Notes under the pieces: generated by a model | Database searches by the model: none | Told to the model about the DNA's origin: nothing | Seen by the model: only the letters and a program-made list of their open reading frames with translations | Shown here: in pieces, positions 1 to 5,528 of the stretch | Layout of the letters: every line of letters starts with the position of its first letter | How positions within the stretch are numbered: position 1 is the first letter of the stretch | Made by a program: the position numbers and the translations under genes | Assembly: GCA_910584585.1 (NCBI GenBank) | Contig: CAJUBP010000076.1 | Location: 1 to 9,179 of the forward strand | Direction: 5' to 3' | Origin: an uncultured Lachnospiraceae bacterium | GTDB taxonomy: Bacteria; Bacillota; Clostridia; Lachnospirales; Lachnospiraceae | DNA length: 9,179 nt

Positions 1-1
1 A

Positions 2-133
2 ATATCTCCGCTGCCCTCTTTTTGGATTGGAAAAGCGATTTTAGAAAATATGCCGATTTATATGCTGCCCGCATTTGTTTTATCTGCTATGTGGATTTGC
101 TTTTTGTTTGAACGATATTTGCGTAAAATCTAG
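2..133 (+). CDS. C-terminal end of a membrane protein, probably ABC transporter permease (partial)
   Basis: Only the last 43 codons are inside the window; the frame is open from base 2 to TAG at 131-133. The residues are strongly hydrophobic: a Ser-Pro-Leu-Pro turn, an amphipathic stretch with Gly-Lys-Ala, then a membrane span (about residues 20-36 of the fragment) and a short basic tail (ERYLRKI) that would face the cytoplasm. That arrangement fits the last helix of an ABC-2-type export permease. I infer the family from texture and the SPLPSFWIGKA segment only; there is no diagnostic motif in this piece. The gene begins outside the window. No clear terminator follows it. Confidence 0.6.
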   Translation: MSPLPSFWIGKAILENMPIYMLPAFVLSAMWICFLFERYLRKI

Positions 134-365
134 GAAGAAATAAGGGCTATACTAGTGGTAAATTCTATCAACAGCATTTGGGTAGGAGTTGCCGGATCAT
201 TAGGTGTGCCGGATTTTATATAGAATTCCGGCGATTTGCCGCCATACCGAAGGGGAGGGGTGTTGCAGGTTTACGGAAATCTGTTATAATAAAATTGGAG
301 AAAATGTAATTATACGTTAAAACGCAATTGATTTGTGAAATAGCCTGCAATTTTCTTACAATAAT
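134..365. other. Intergenic stretch without a gene
   Basis: No convincing reading frame on either strand. It holds a weak GCCGGA/TCCGGC inverted repeat around 208-232 without a T-run, and a possible promoter at 263-290. Just after that promoter a GGAG-like site (297-300) leads to ATG at 304 followed at once by TAA, which may be the ruined start of a former gene. Confidence 0.5.
263..290 (+). promoter_or_regulatory. Candidate sigma-A promoter upstream of the Rpn pseudogene
   Basis: TTGCAG at 263-268 and a perfect TATAAT at 285-290 are separated by 16 bp. The -10 box is consensus and the -35 matches four of six bases. It points toward the decayed nuclease gene about 75 bp downstream. Confidence 0.4.
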
Positions 366-1170
366 TTGAAGCTTTTGGCTCGCAGGCACAAAAATCCAAC
401 AGAAAAGTTTAGAGAACAGGAGGAATGGAAAATTAGTTTAGGGACGAAAACGGAGGCAGCGCCAGAATCTGGCTCCCAGAAAGCAGATGTGAAAACAACA
501 TCCAAGGATTCCGTGTTCCGCGATTTGTTTGGGGAACGCAAGTATGCCTTGCAGTTATACCAGGCAATCCACCCGGAAGATACGGATGTGACAGAAGAGG
601 ATATAGGGAACGTAACGATAAAGAATGTATTCACTGACCAGGAGTACAATGACCTGGGAATGACAGTCCGTGGAAAATTGCTCCTAATGCTGGAAGCGCA
701 GTCCAGCTGGACAATGAATATTATCATCAGGATTTTTCTTTACCTGGCGCATACTTGGAATGAGTACATTGAGAGCACCAAACAAAACCGGTATGGCAGT
801 AAAAGTATACAATGAACAGATAAGGCTGCATGGCAAGACCAGGGAGGCAGTGCTGGAGACAATACGGATATGCAAGGACAGAGACGTGCTGAAAGAGTAC
901 TTGTCGGGACGCGGGAAGGAGGTTGTAAACATCATGATGGGTTTGTTCGACCAGGAAAAGGCAGTGGAGCAGTTTGGAAATGAAAAGAAGGAGGAGGGCC
1001 GTGTGGAGGGCCGCAAGGAAGGCCGTGCAGAAGGAAAACTGGAAGGAAAAATAGAGGCAGCCATAAACATGAAGGCAGAGGGCCTGCCGGAAAGCATGAT
1101 TGCCAAAATTTTGAATGTAGGGCTGAACATTGTGCAGGAATGGGTGGCAGGGACAGCCGTGACAAGATAA
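366..1170 (+). pseudogene. Rpn-family recombination-promoting nuclease (PD-(D/E)XK), internally deleted and frameshifted
   Basis: Intact relatives are about 300-residue nucleases of the Rpn/PDDEXK_2 transposase-like group. The 5' part (366-815) has the typical N-terminal half: a KDSVFRDLFGERKYALQLYQ segment at residues 47-66, then Asp96 and the Glu110-Ala-Gln112 pair expected of the PD-(D/E)XK core, then a helical region ending in NRYGSK. At about 800 the frame jumps: the neighbouring frame (about 800-1170) resumes at VYNEQIRLHGK, which belongs much later in the family, and ends with the characteristic EGR/EGK repeat tail and a short C-terminal helix. The part that should lie between (the KxxLPKPELYVxYTG region) is absent, so a segment was deleted and the junction is out of frame. 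The 5' start is also poor: TTG at 366 has no Shine-Dalgarno site, while an AGGAGG at 418-423 sits next to an ATG (425) that stops after three codons. Inactive remnant; the family call is confident. Confidence 0.85.
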
Positions 1171-1205
1171 AGAGAGCGGATACAGCTTTGAAAGAGTGAA
1201 GACAG

Positions 1206-1769
1206 ATGAACAATGTGATAAACAATCCATCCGAGAGAATCAAAAGAAAATTTATAGGGGCGCTGAAAATTTTAATGGAATCAGAACCTTTAGACCGGAT
1301 TACCGTTACCGAGATTGTAAATGCCTGTGAGGTGACCAGGCCTACGTTTTACCGCTATTTCAAGGACAAATACGATTTAGTGAACTGGTATTTTGATATC
1401 CTTGCCCAGAAATCCTTCCGGCAGATGGGCGTAAGCCTGTCTCTGCGGGAAGGATTGGTGAAGAAATTCCAGCTGATGATGGAAGAACGGGTATTTTTTT
1501 CTTCCGCATTTTCTTCTTCTGCGCAAAACTGTCTGATTGATTATGACTATGAATGCATCTATCAGTTTTATCAGGATGTGATACATAAAAAAGATCCGGC
1601 TCTTTTGACCCCTGAGATTGATTTCCTGCTGCGGATGTACTGCCATGGCTCCATCTTCATGACGGCAGAGTGGACGAAAAACCATATGGATCTGCCGCCG
1701 GAGGAAATCTCAGGCCGCCTGCTGGATGCGCTGCCGCCGAAATTATATGAATTGTTAAAAGATTTGTGA
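1206..1769 (+). CDS. TetR/AcrR-family transcriptional regulator (DhaS-like)
   Basis: 187 residues, normal for the family. The N-terminal DNA-binding domain runs from about residue 10 to 63, with the helix-turn-helix at 32-54: ITVTEIVNACEVTRPTFYRY is the standard TetR recognition-helix pattern with the conserved Phe48-Tyr49-x-Tyr51-Phe52 and Lys55. The rest is helical and fits the TetR_C_8 class of C-terminal domain seen in DhaS-like regulators, some of which act as activators. The ligand cannot be read from the sequence. ATG at 1206 is chosen because the helix-turn-helix then sits at the usual distance from the N terminus; the Shine-Dalgarno site is weak. The gene lies 165 bp upstream of a zinc alcohol dehydrogenase in the same direction, and the gap between them holds a three-unit inverted-repeat array that is its most likely operator. 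Whether it represses or activates is unknown. Confidence 0.88.
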   Translation: MNNVINNPSERIKRKFIGALKILMESEPLDRITVTEIVNACEVTRPTFYRYFKDKYDLVNWYFDILAQKSFRQMGVSLSLREGLVKKFQLMMEERVFFSSAFSSSAQNCLIDYDYECIYQFYQDVIHKKDPALLTPEIDFLLRMYCHGSIFMTAEWTKNHMDLPPEEISGRLLDALPPKLYELLKDL

Positions 1770-1782
1770 AAATTAAGAATAC

Positions 1783-1862
1783 GTTACAGCCAGGGAAAAA
1801 TGTAAAATATATTACAGTTTCCTCTGCCTGTAACGTATGTTACATTTGGCAGGAAATGTAAC
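1783..1862 (+). repeat. Array of three 28-bp operator-like units, GTTACA-N12-TGTAAC
   Basis: Three units start at 1783, 1811 and 1839, exactly 28 bp apart. Each has left arm (G/A)TTACA and right arm TGTAA(A/C) separated by 12 bp: arms at 1783/1801, 1811/1829 and 1839/1857. The unit interiors are not conserved but the arms are. The third unit is a perfect 9-bp inverted repeat (GTTACATTT with AAATGTAAC). Read with the other register, adjacent units create two 16-bp palindromes TGTAA-N6-TTACA at 1801-1816 and 1829-1844. The outer arms also make an 11-bp perfect inverted repeat, 1779-1789 with 1828-1838. The array ends one base before the candidate -35 box of the dehydrogenase gene. Most likely a cooperative binding site for the TetR protein encoded just upstream. 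Confidence 0.75.
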
Positions 1863-1891
1863 TTGTATCTGGATGTCCTGGACCCTACAAT
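1863..1891 (+). promoter_or_regulatory. Candidate promoter of the alcohol dehydrogenase gene
   Basis: TTGTAT at 1863-1868 and TACAAT at 1886-1891 with a 17-bp spacer. It starts immediately after the last arm of the operator-like array, which suits either activation from upstream or occlusion of the -35 box. Transcription would begin near 1898, leaving a leader of roughly 37 nt. Confidence 0.45.
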
Positions 1892-1934
1892 AAAAGTACA
1901 AATATTTCACAGAAAAAGAAAGGAAGGTATTTTT

Positions 1935-3041
1935 ATGGGTAACATTCCAGAGACAGCAAAAATAGCAGTATTGACAGGGGAAAAAAGAATCGATATCAAA
2001 GAACTTCCAATCCCGAAAATCAATGACGACGAGGTTCTTGTAAAGGTTGAGGGATGCGGAATCTGCGGAACCGACGTCCATGAGTACAAGGGAGATCCCT
2101 TTGGTTATATTCCCATCCAGCTCGGCCATGAGGGAACCGGGACCATTGTAGGAATCGGCAAGAATGTAACTGCAGATTATTCCGGGAAGCCGCTTAAAGT
2201 GGGCGATAAAATCGTAACTGGATTAAAGCCCTGCGGAACCTGCGATACTTGTAAAAACCACCCGGAGCAGATTCACTTATGTGACGGCGGAGAGATTTTT
2301 GGCCTGTTAGCGGGCGAGGAACATTTCTTCAACGGCTGGTTCGGCGAATATATCAAAATCAACGCCGGAGGGGTTATTTTCAATGTATCGGATATGGAGG
2401 ATTTAGACAGCCGCCTGCTGATTGAGCCGGCAGCGGTGGTTGTCCATGCGGTAGAGCAGGCAAAGCAGATTTTTAATTTCAAGCACAACTCCTATGTTTT
2501 GGTTCAGGGCTGCGGGCCCATCGGATTGCTTTTACTGACGACTGTGCGCACCATGGGCTGCAGGAATATTATTGCGGTAGACGGGGACGAAAAGCGTCTT
2601 GCAATGGCTCAGAAATTAGGAGCAAAATGGACCGTTAATTTTATGAAAGAGGATGGGGAGGCTGTTGTAAAAGAAATTACCGAAGGCAAAGGAGCGGAGA
2701 TGGCATTCCAATGTACTGGTTCTCCCAAAGCCGCTTCCACCATATGGCATTATGTACGCAGGGGCGGCTCCATGTGTGAATTAGGATTTTTCGTAAATAA
2801 CGGCGATACCACCTATAACCCCCACCTGGATATCTGCAATAAGGAAATTAAGGCCATTGGCTCTTGGACCTACCAGGCCAAGGACTGGCTGCATGCAATG
2901 GAAATGCTTAAAGAGGCCGCAGCAATCGGCTTGCCGGTTGGAGAACTGGTTTCCCACAAATTCCCATTGGATGAAATCAATGAGGCAATGGAGACAAATA
3001 TCCGGATGGATGGGTTTAAGATTGCAATTGTGAATGGGTAA
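1935..3041 (+). CDS. Zinc-dependent medium-chain alcohol/polyol dehydrogenase
   Basis: 368 residues, typical of zinc MDR enzymes of the sorbitol/threonine dehydrogenase type, which oxidise or reduce an alcohol using NAD(P)(H) in the cytoplasm. Visible features: catalytic zinc site with GICGTD (Cys44), GHE (His65-Glu66) and Glu164 in IEPAAV; structural zinc loop with Cys100, Cys103, Cys106 and Cys116 (the gap before the fourth cysteine is nine residues, longer than the usual seven); Rossmann fold with GCGPIG at 192-197 and Asp216 at the end of the second strand, which suggests NAD(H) rather than NADP(H). ATG at 1935 is chosen over the longer open frame from TTG 1863 because AGGAAGG (1921-1927) lies 7 nt upstream and the extra 24 codons would run through the promoter. 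The substrate is not determinable. It sits alone behind the TetR gene and its operator array, so it is probably induced by its own substrate or a related metabolite. Confidence 0.92.
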   Translation: MGNIPETAKIAVLTGEKRIDIKELPIPKINDDEVLVKVEGCGICGTDVHEYKGDPFGYIPIQLGHEGTGTIVGIGKNVTADYSGKPLKVGDKIVTGLKPCGTCDTCKNHPEQIHLCDGGEIFGLLAGEEHFFNGWFGEYIKINAGGVIFNVSDMEDLDSRLLIEPAAVVVHAVEQAKQIFNFKHNSYVLVQGCGPIGLLLLTTVRTMGCRNIIAVDGDEKRLAMAQKLGAKWTVNFMKEDGEAVVKEITEGKGAEMAFQCTGSPKAASTIWHYVRRGGSMCELGFFVNNGDTTYNPHLDICNKEIKAIGSWTYQAKDWLHAMEMLKEAAAIGLPVGELVSHKFPLDEINEAMETNIRMDGFKIAIVNG

Positions 3042-3043
3042 CC

Positions 3044-3123
3044 GATTGTCCATACTGTAGAAAAAATTATTATGAGAAAGCGGAAGGATGGACAGTCAGA
3101 GAGGGCAGCTAAGGAACTGTCCA
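3044..3123 (+). other. Possible alternative hairpins after the dehydrogenase gene
   Basis: GATTGTCCAT (3044-3053) can pair with ATGGACAGTC (3088-3097) over ten positions with one G-U. TGGACAG within the second arm (3090-3096) can instead pair with CTGTCCA (3117-3123). The two pairings exclude each other, as in attenuators, but no T-run follows either, so a regulatory role is speculative. Confidence 0.25.
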
Positions 3124-3150
3124 GAAATAACTTGTGAATAGTTCCTAACC

Positions 3151-3256
3151 GCAAGGGGCTGCCGGGAAATGGAATTTTCCTGCAATATATCGTTGTGCCA
3201 CTGAAGGCGCTATAGTATATATTGTGGAACTTATCATTTCCCGGCAGCCCCTTTGC
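3151..3256. repeat. Long imperfect palindrome, candidate MITE or REP-like element
   Basis: The arms 3151-3171 and 3235-3256 are complementary over 21 bp with a single extra T: GCAAGGGGCTGCCGGGAAAT pairs with the right arm ending GCAGCCCCTTTGC. Inside the loop a second nested inverted repeat, CAATATAT (3183-3190) with ATATATTG (3217-3224) plus TTCC/GGAA beyond it, lengthens the fold, so about 106 nt could form one long hairpin. No T-run follows, so it is a poor terminator. It has no coding capacity. A non-autonomous palindromic element is the best guess; a structured transcript end is the alternative. Confidence 0.5.
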
Positions 3257-3300
3257 GTGCCCGGGGAAGAAACGGTTCAATAGGCGAAAGCTGCCAATTC

Positions 3301-3346
3301 CCTGGCGGCAGAAATGTAAGGAACAGCCGCAGACATTTGCCGCTGG
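3301..3346. other. Imperfect hairpin in the spacer before the sigma operon
   Basis: CCTGGCGGCAGAAATGT (3301-3317) is largely complementary to ACATTTGCCGCTGG (3333-3346), with a two-base bulge and a small offset near the base; the loop is 15 nt. Followed by A-rich rather than T-rich sequence, so not a terminator on this strand. Function unknown. Confidence 0.35.
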
Positions 3347-3394
3347 AAGAACTGGGAAAACTATCAAAAAAAAATTAAAAAAATAATAATTTTC

Positions 3395-3420
3395 TGTAAC
3401 TTTTCAAAGCATTCTGCGAC
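3395..3420 (+). promoter_or_regulatory. ECF-type (SigX/SigW-like) promoter of the sigma operon
   Basis: TGTAAC at 3395-3400 and CGAC at 3417-3420 with a 16-bp spacer match the -35/-10 pattern of Bacillus SigX-type ECF promoters. An A/T-rich tract (3366-3393) lies just upstream and could act as an UP element. Because it immediately precedes an ECF sigma gene, the natural reading is autoregulation by that sigma factor. Confidence 0.65.
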
Positions 3421-3480
3421 TGGTAGAATGTACAGAGAAATTCCTGCAGGGATATCCAGATTTTTAAGGGAGGTACATAG

Positions 3481-4035
3481 GTGGAAGATACAGAGATTAT
3501 TGATTTATTCTGGAAAAGGGATGAAGCGGCAATACAGGAATTAAGCCGCAAATATTCGGGATACTGCTATAAAATCGCATGGAATCTTTTGGGAAGCCGT
3601 GAAGATGCGGAAGAATGCCTGAATGACACCTGGTTTGCGGCCTGGAAATATATACCTCCCCAAAGGCCAAAGGTATTGTCTGTTTTTGTAGGAAAAATAA
3701 CCCGGGGATTTGCCATAGATACTTTCCGCAAGAAACATGCGGGCAAGCGGATGGATTTGCATATGGAAGACGTCTGCGGTGAGATGGATGAATTGAATTT
3801 TTCCTACACTGTGGATGAGCAGATGGCGGAGCAGGAGCTGGCAGAGGCAATCGGAAGATTTCTGCGGAAGCTGAAAGAAGCGGACAGGGACATTTTTATT
3901 AGGCGGTACTGGTATCTGGATTCCATAAAAGCGATTGCCAGGCGGCATGGCGTAACCGAAGGCTGCATCCGCACAAATTTATGCAGAAACCGCAAGAAAC
4001 TATTCCGCACGCTGAAACGTGAGGTGCTGGAATGA
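3481..4035 (+). CDS. ECF-type RNA polymerase sigma factor
   Basis: 184 residues, the usual ECF size. Region sigma-2 covers about residues 18-90: CYKIAWNLLGSREDAEECLNDTWFAAWKYIPP is the classic region 2.1/2.2 core-binding segment, followed by the region 2.3/2.4 segment (about 65-90) that melts and reads the -10 box. A variable linker (90-115) precedes sigma-4 (about 125-180) with the helix-turn-helix SIKAIARRHGVTEGCIRTNL that reads the -35 box. The start is GTG at 3481, supported by AAGGGAGG at 3466-3473 with 7 nt spacing. The stop overlaps an ATG (ATGA at 4032-4035), so the next frame is translationally coupled. The neighbour is a DUF4179 membrane anti-sigma factor, the standard partner in Firmicutes. 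Likely autoregulated from the TGTAAC/CGAC promoter upstream. The signal sensed is unknown. Confidence 0.92.
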   Translation: MEDTEIIDLFWKRDEAAIQELSRKYSGYCYKIAWNLLGSREDAEECLNDTWFAAWKYIPPQRPKVLSVFVGKITRGFAIDTFRKKHAGKRMDLHMEDVCGEMDELNFSYTVDEQMAEQELAEAIGRFLRKLKEADRDIFIRRYWYLDSIKAIARRHGVTEGCIRTNLCRNRKKLFRTLKREVLE

Positions 4036-4121
4036 AGAGGGAATCTGATATTTGGAAAAATTTGCGAGCATGGATGAAGAATTGGAGGAACGGGAGGCAT
4101 TGGATTGAAGAGAGAATCTAA
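4032..4121 (+). CDS. 29-codon tryptophan-rich small frame A
   Basis: ATG at 4032 overlaps the sigma stop codon and GAGG (4021-4024) lies 7 nt upstream, so ribosomes ending the sigma gene should be able to start here. The product would begin MKRESDIWKNLRAW, carry four tryptophans in 29 residues and be basic. It ends at TAA 4119-4121, 17 nt after frame B starts at 4105. It is probably a by-product of the 73-bp duplication that removed the original start from the anti-sigma frame. Alternatively it is a leader whose translation passes ribosomes on to the next start. No family recognised. Confidence 0.3.
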   Translation: MKRESDIWKNLRAWMKNWRNGRHWIEERI

Positions 4122-4180
4122 TATTTGGAAAAATTTGCGAGCATGGATGAGGAATTGGAGGAACGGGAGGCATTGGATTG
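4035..4180 (+). repeat. 73-bp direct tandem duplication at the sigma/anti-sigma junction
   Basis: Copy 1 is 4035-4107 and copy 2 is 4108-4180. They differ at only three positions (all A/G changes). A third, clearly diverged copy begins at 4181 and is the start of the anti-sigma gene itself. Each copy ends with CGGGAGG, spacer, TTG, that is a ribosome binding site and start codon for whatever follows. Because 73 is not a multiple of three, each copy shifts the frame. Relative to the anti-sigma coding sequence the copies lack one base before ATTTGCG; when that is corrected they encode FASMDEELEERE, recognisably like FANIDEELVKRA of the anti-sigma protein. So an old duplication of the anti-sigma start decayed and was later duplicated again. 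Confidence 0.9.
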
Positions 4181-4194
4181 AAGAGGGAATTTAA
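4105..4194 (+). CDS. 29-codon tryptophan-rich small frame B (duplicate of A)
   Basis: TTG at 4105 with GGGAGG at 4092-4097 and 7 nt spacing. It differs from frame A at only three residues: D6N, K16R and R28G. It ends at TAA 4192-4194, 17 nt inside the anti-sigma gene, which starts in another frame at 4178. The geometry (good ribosome binding site, 17-nt overlap with the next start) is the same at both steps, giving a relay sigma, A, B, anti-sigma. Whether the peptide itself matters is unknown. Confidence 0.3.
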   Translation: MKRESNIWKNLRAWMRNWRNGRHWIEEGI

Positions 4195-5359
4195 TTTTTC
4201 GGAAGAATTTGCGAATATTGATGAGGAGCTGGTGAAACGTGCGGGAGAAGAATGGGAGGTGCAAAAACACCATGTTTTTCAGTTGTACAGCCGAAAGATT
4301 GCCAGTGCGGCAATTCTTGTAATGGTTTGCAGTGCGATACTTGGCAGTCCTGCCGTGCAGGCGATGGTGAAGGAATTTACCACGAAAATCGGCGAAGCGC
4401 TGGGAATTTCCAAGGATTTGTCCTCTTATGCGGAAATCGTGAACCAGAAGCAGACGAAAAACGGGATATCCCTGACGCTGAAAGAAGTGATTGTGGATGA
4501 CCAGGTATTGATTGCGTCTGTCCATGTGGATTTCGATGAGGGGGAAGAGATGCCGTTGTGGATTAATGAAGAAAAAACACAGATTAACGGGCAATGCCCG
4601 ATGACCTATGAAAGCACCCAGGCGTCCGGGGATGTGGGAGAAGTTTCTTTGCCGTCCCATGACCTGGTCCTGATACAGGTCTATGAGGAGCAGGTTCTGC
4701 CGGAAGGAGAAGTGGAGGTGCATCTTGTGGTGGAGGCCGGGGAGTTTGGCCAGATTGATGCAAAGCCTGGCGGAGCTGCCCAGGGAGAGACCGAGTTTGT
4801 GTACGATTTCATCCTTACGGCGGAGGAATTGAAATCCCAGACAGTGAAGCAGGAACTGGACCTCACTGCCGCAGCCTCCAAATCAGGGCGCAGCGACCTG
4901 GTTTTCAAGGAACTGGCCATGAATGACCTGTATTGCAGGATGATAGCGGAAGGCGTTACATGGGATGACCCATGGGTCAATGAGTATGAGCTGAAATTGA
5001 AGGGGACAGATAGCTTTGGGAATCCGGTGAGCCTTGCGTGGCAGGGATTTATTTCGGAAAATGAAATGCGTTTTGCCACAGATTTTCTCGGCGATTATGA
5101 AGAAGGCGTCTCAGTGGAAGACGGGGATTTCCGGATGTCCCTTCCGGATAAGGACTGTGAATACCTGAATCTTCAGCTGTATGAGCGGAAAATAATCTGG
5201 GATACGGTGGAAGAAGGCCAGGAGGAAGATGAGGAATATGGCTCCCAGATCCTGGGAAGCGGCCAGGAGGCCTATATGGGAAAGGAAAACTACGGCTGGG
5301 AGCCGGTGGGCGATCCCTTCCGTGTGCCTGTTGCCCACAAGGAAACGCCTAGGCCATAA
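4178..5359 (+). CDS. DUF4179-type membrane-anchored anti-sigma factor
   Basis: 393 residues. A cytoplasmic N-terminal segment of about 40 residues (FSEEFANIDEELVKRAGEEW) would bind the sigma factor. A single membrane span follows at about 41-57 (IASAAILVMVCSAILG), then the SPAVQAMVKEF stretch typical of DUF4179. A large extracytoplasmic part starts with an NGISLTLKEVIVDD strand and is mostly beta-rich and acidic, with a Glu/Asp-rich patch near 350. No zinc-binding HxxxCxxC motif is visible, so it is not a ZAS-type anti-sigma. The start is TTG 4178, supported by GGGAGG (4165-4170) 7 nt upstream; no ATG or GTG in frame comes before the membrane span in a sensible place. It follows the sigma gene through a 73-bp tandem duplication that may weaken or tune its translation. 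It presumably holds the sigma factor inactive at the membrane until a signal arrives. Confidence 0.82.
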   Translation: MKREFNFSEEFANIDEELVKRAGEEWEVQKHHVFQLYSRKIASAAILVMVCSAILGSPAVQAMVKEFTTKIGEALGISKDLSSYAEIVNQKQTKNGISLTLKEVIVDDQVLIASVHVDFDEGEEMPLWINEEKTQINGQCPMTYESTQASGDVGEVSLPSHDLVLIQVYEEQVLPEGEVEVHLVVEAGEFGQIDAKPGGAAQGETEFVYDFILTAEELKSQTVKQELDLTAAASKSGRSDLVFKELAMNDLYCRMIAEGVTWDDPWVNEYELKLKGTDSFGNPVSLAWQGFISENEMRFATDFLGDYEEGVSVEDGDFRMSLPDKDCEYLNLQLYERKIIWDTVEEGQEEDEEYGSQILGSGQEAYMGKENYGWEPVGDPFRVPVAHKETPRP

Positions 5360-5381
5360 AAATAACATGGCCTGGATAAAC

Positions 5382-5518
5382 CAGAAAGGCGCGGCACAAA
5401 ATTTTGCGCAGGAAAATTGTCTGTAAGAATCTAAAATATGCAGAACAGAAAGGCACGACGCAAAATTTTGCGCAGAAAAATTGTCTATAGGAATCTAAAA
5501 TATGCAGAACAGAAAGGC
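5382..5518 (+). repeat. 64-bp direct tandem repeat before the third operon gene
   Basis: Copies start at 5382 and 5446, and a third copy begins at 5510 but is cut off after CAGAAAGGC (5510-5518), where the ribosome binding site of the next gene starts. Each full copy contains a palindrome around AAAATTTT: CAAAATTTTG at 5397-5406 in copy 1 and a perfect 14-bp CGCAAAATTTTGCG at 5459-5472 in copy 2. Each full copy ends in TCTAAAATATGCAGAA. The palindrome could form a hairpin or bind a dimeric regulator. No T-run follows, so it is not a terminator. Confidence 0.85.
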
Positions 5519-5528
5519 GGGAAAAAAC

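Noticed and set aside
684..1243. Several minus-strand open frames over the nuclease remnant and regulator start
   Set aside because: They are low-complexity mirror images of the Glu/Lys/Arg-rich + strand frame, with no ribosome binding sites or recognisable domains.
1783..1862. CRISPR-like array
   Set aside because: The conserved parts are only 6-bp arms of inverted repeats with no full repeat sequence, there are just three units, and no cas genes are near; operator sites explain it better.
1829..1862. TGTAAC motifs upstream of the dehydrogenase as ECF -35 boxes
   Set aside because: No CGAC or CGTC element follows either copy at 15-17 bp, and the symmetric arm spacing explains the motif.
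1863..1934. Longer dehydrogenase start at TTG 1863
   Set aside because: It would translate through the promoter and leader, and a good Shine-Dalgarno site fits ATG 1935, where the family's N terminus normally begins.
3151..3256. Simple intrinsic terminator for the dehydrogenase gene
   Set aside because: The loop is over 60 nt, the stem is followed by GTGCCCGGGG with no T-run, and the element starts more than 100 bp after the stop codon.
5397..5472. Promoter inside the 64-bp repeats for the third gene
   Set aside because: TAAAAT boxes exist, but no -35 element lies at 16-18 bp; co-transcription from the sigma promoter is simpler.
5502..5528. Nine-residue longer start of the exported protein at ATG 5502
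   Set aside because: It places extra charged residues before the signal peptide and lies in the tandem repeat; ATG 5529 has GGCGGG at proper spacing. It is not excluded.
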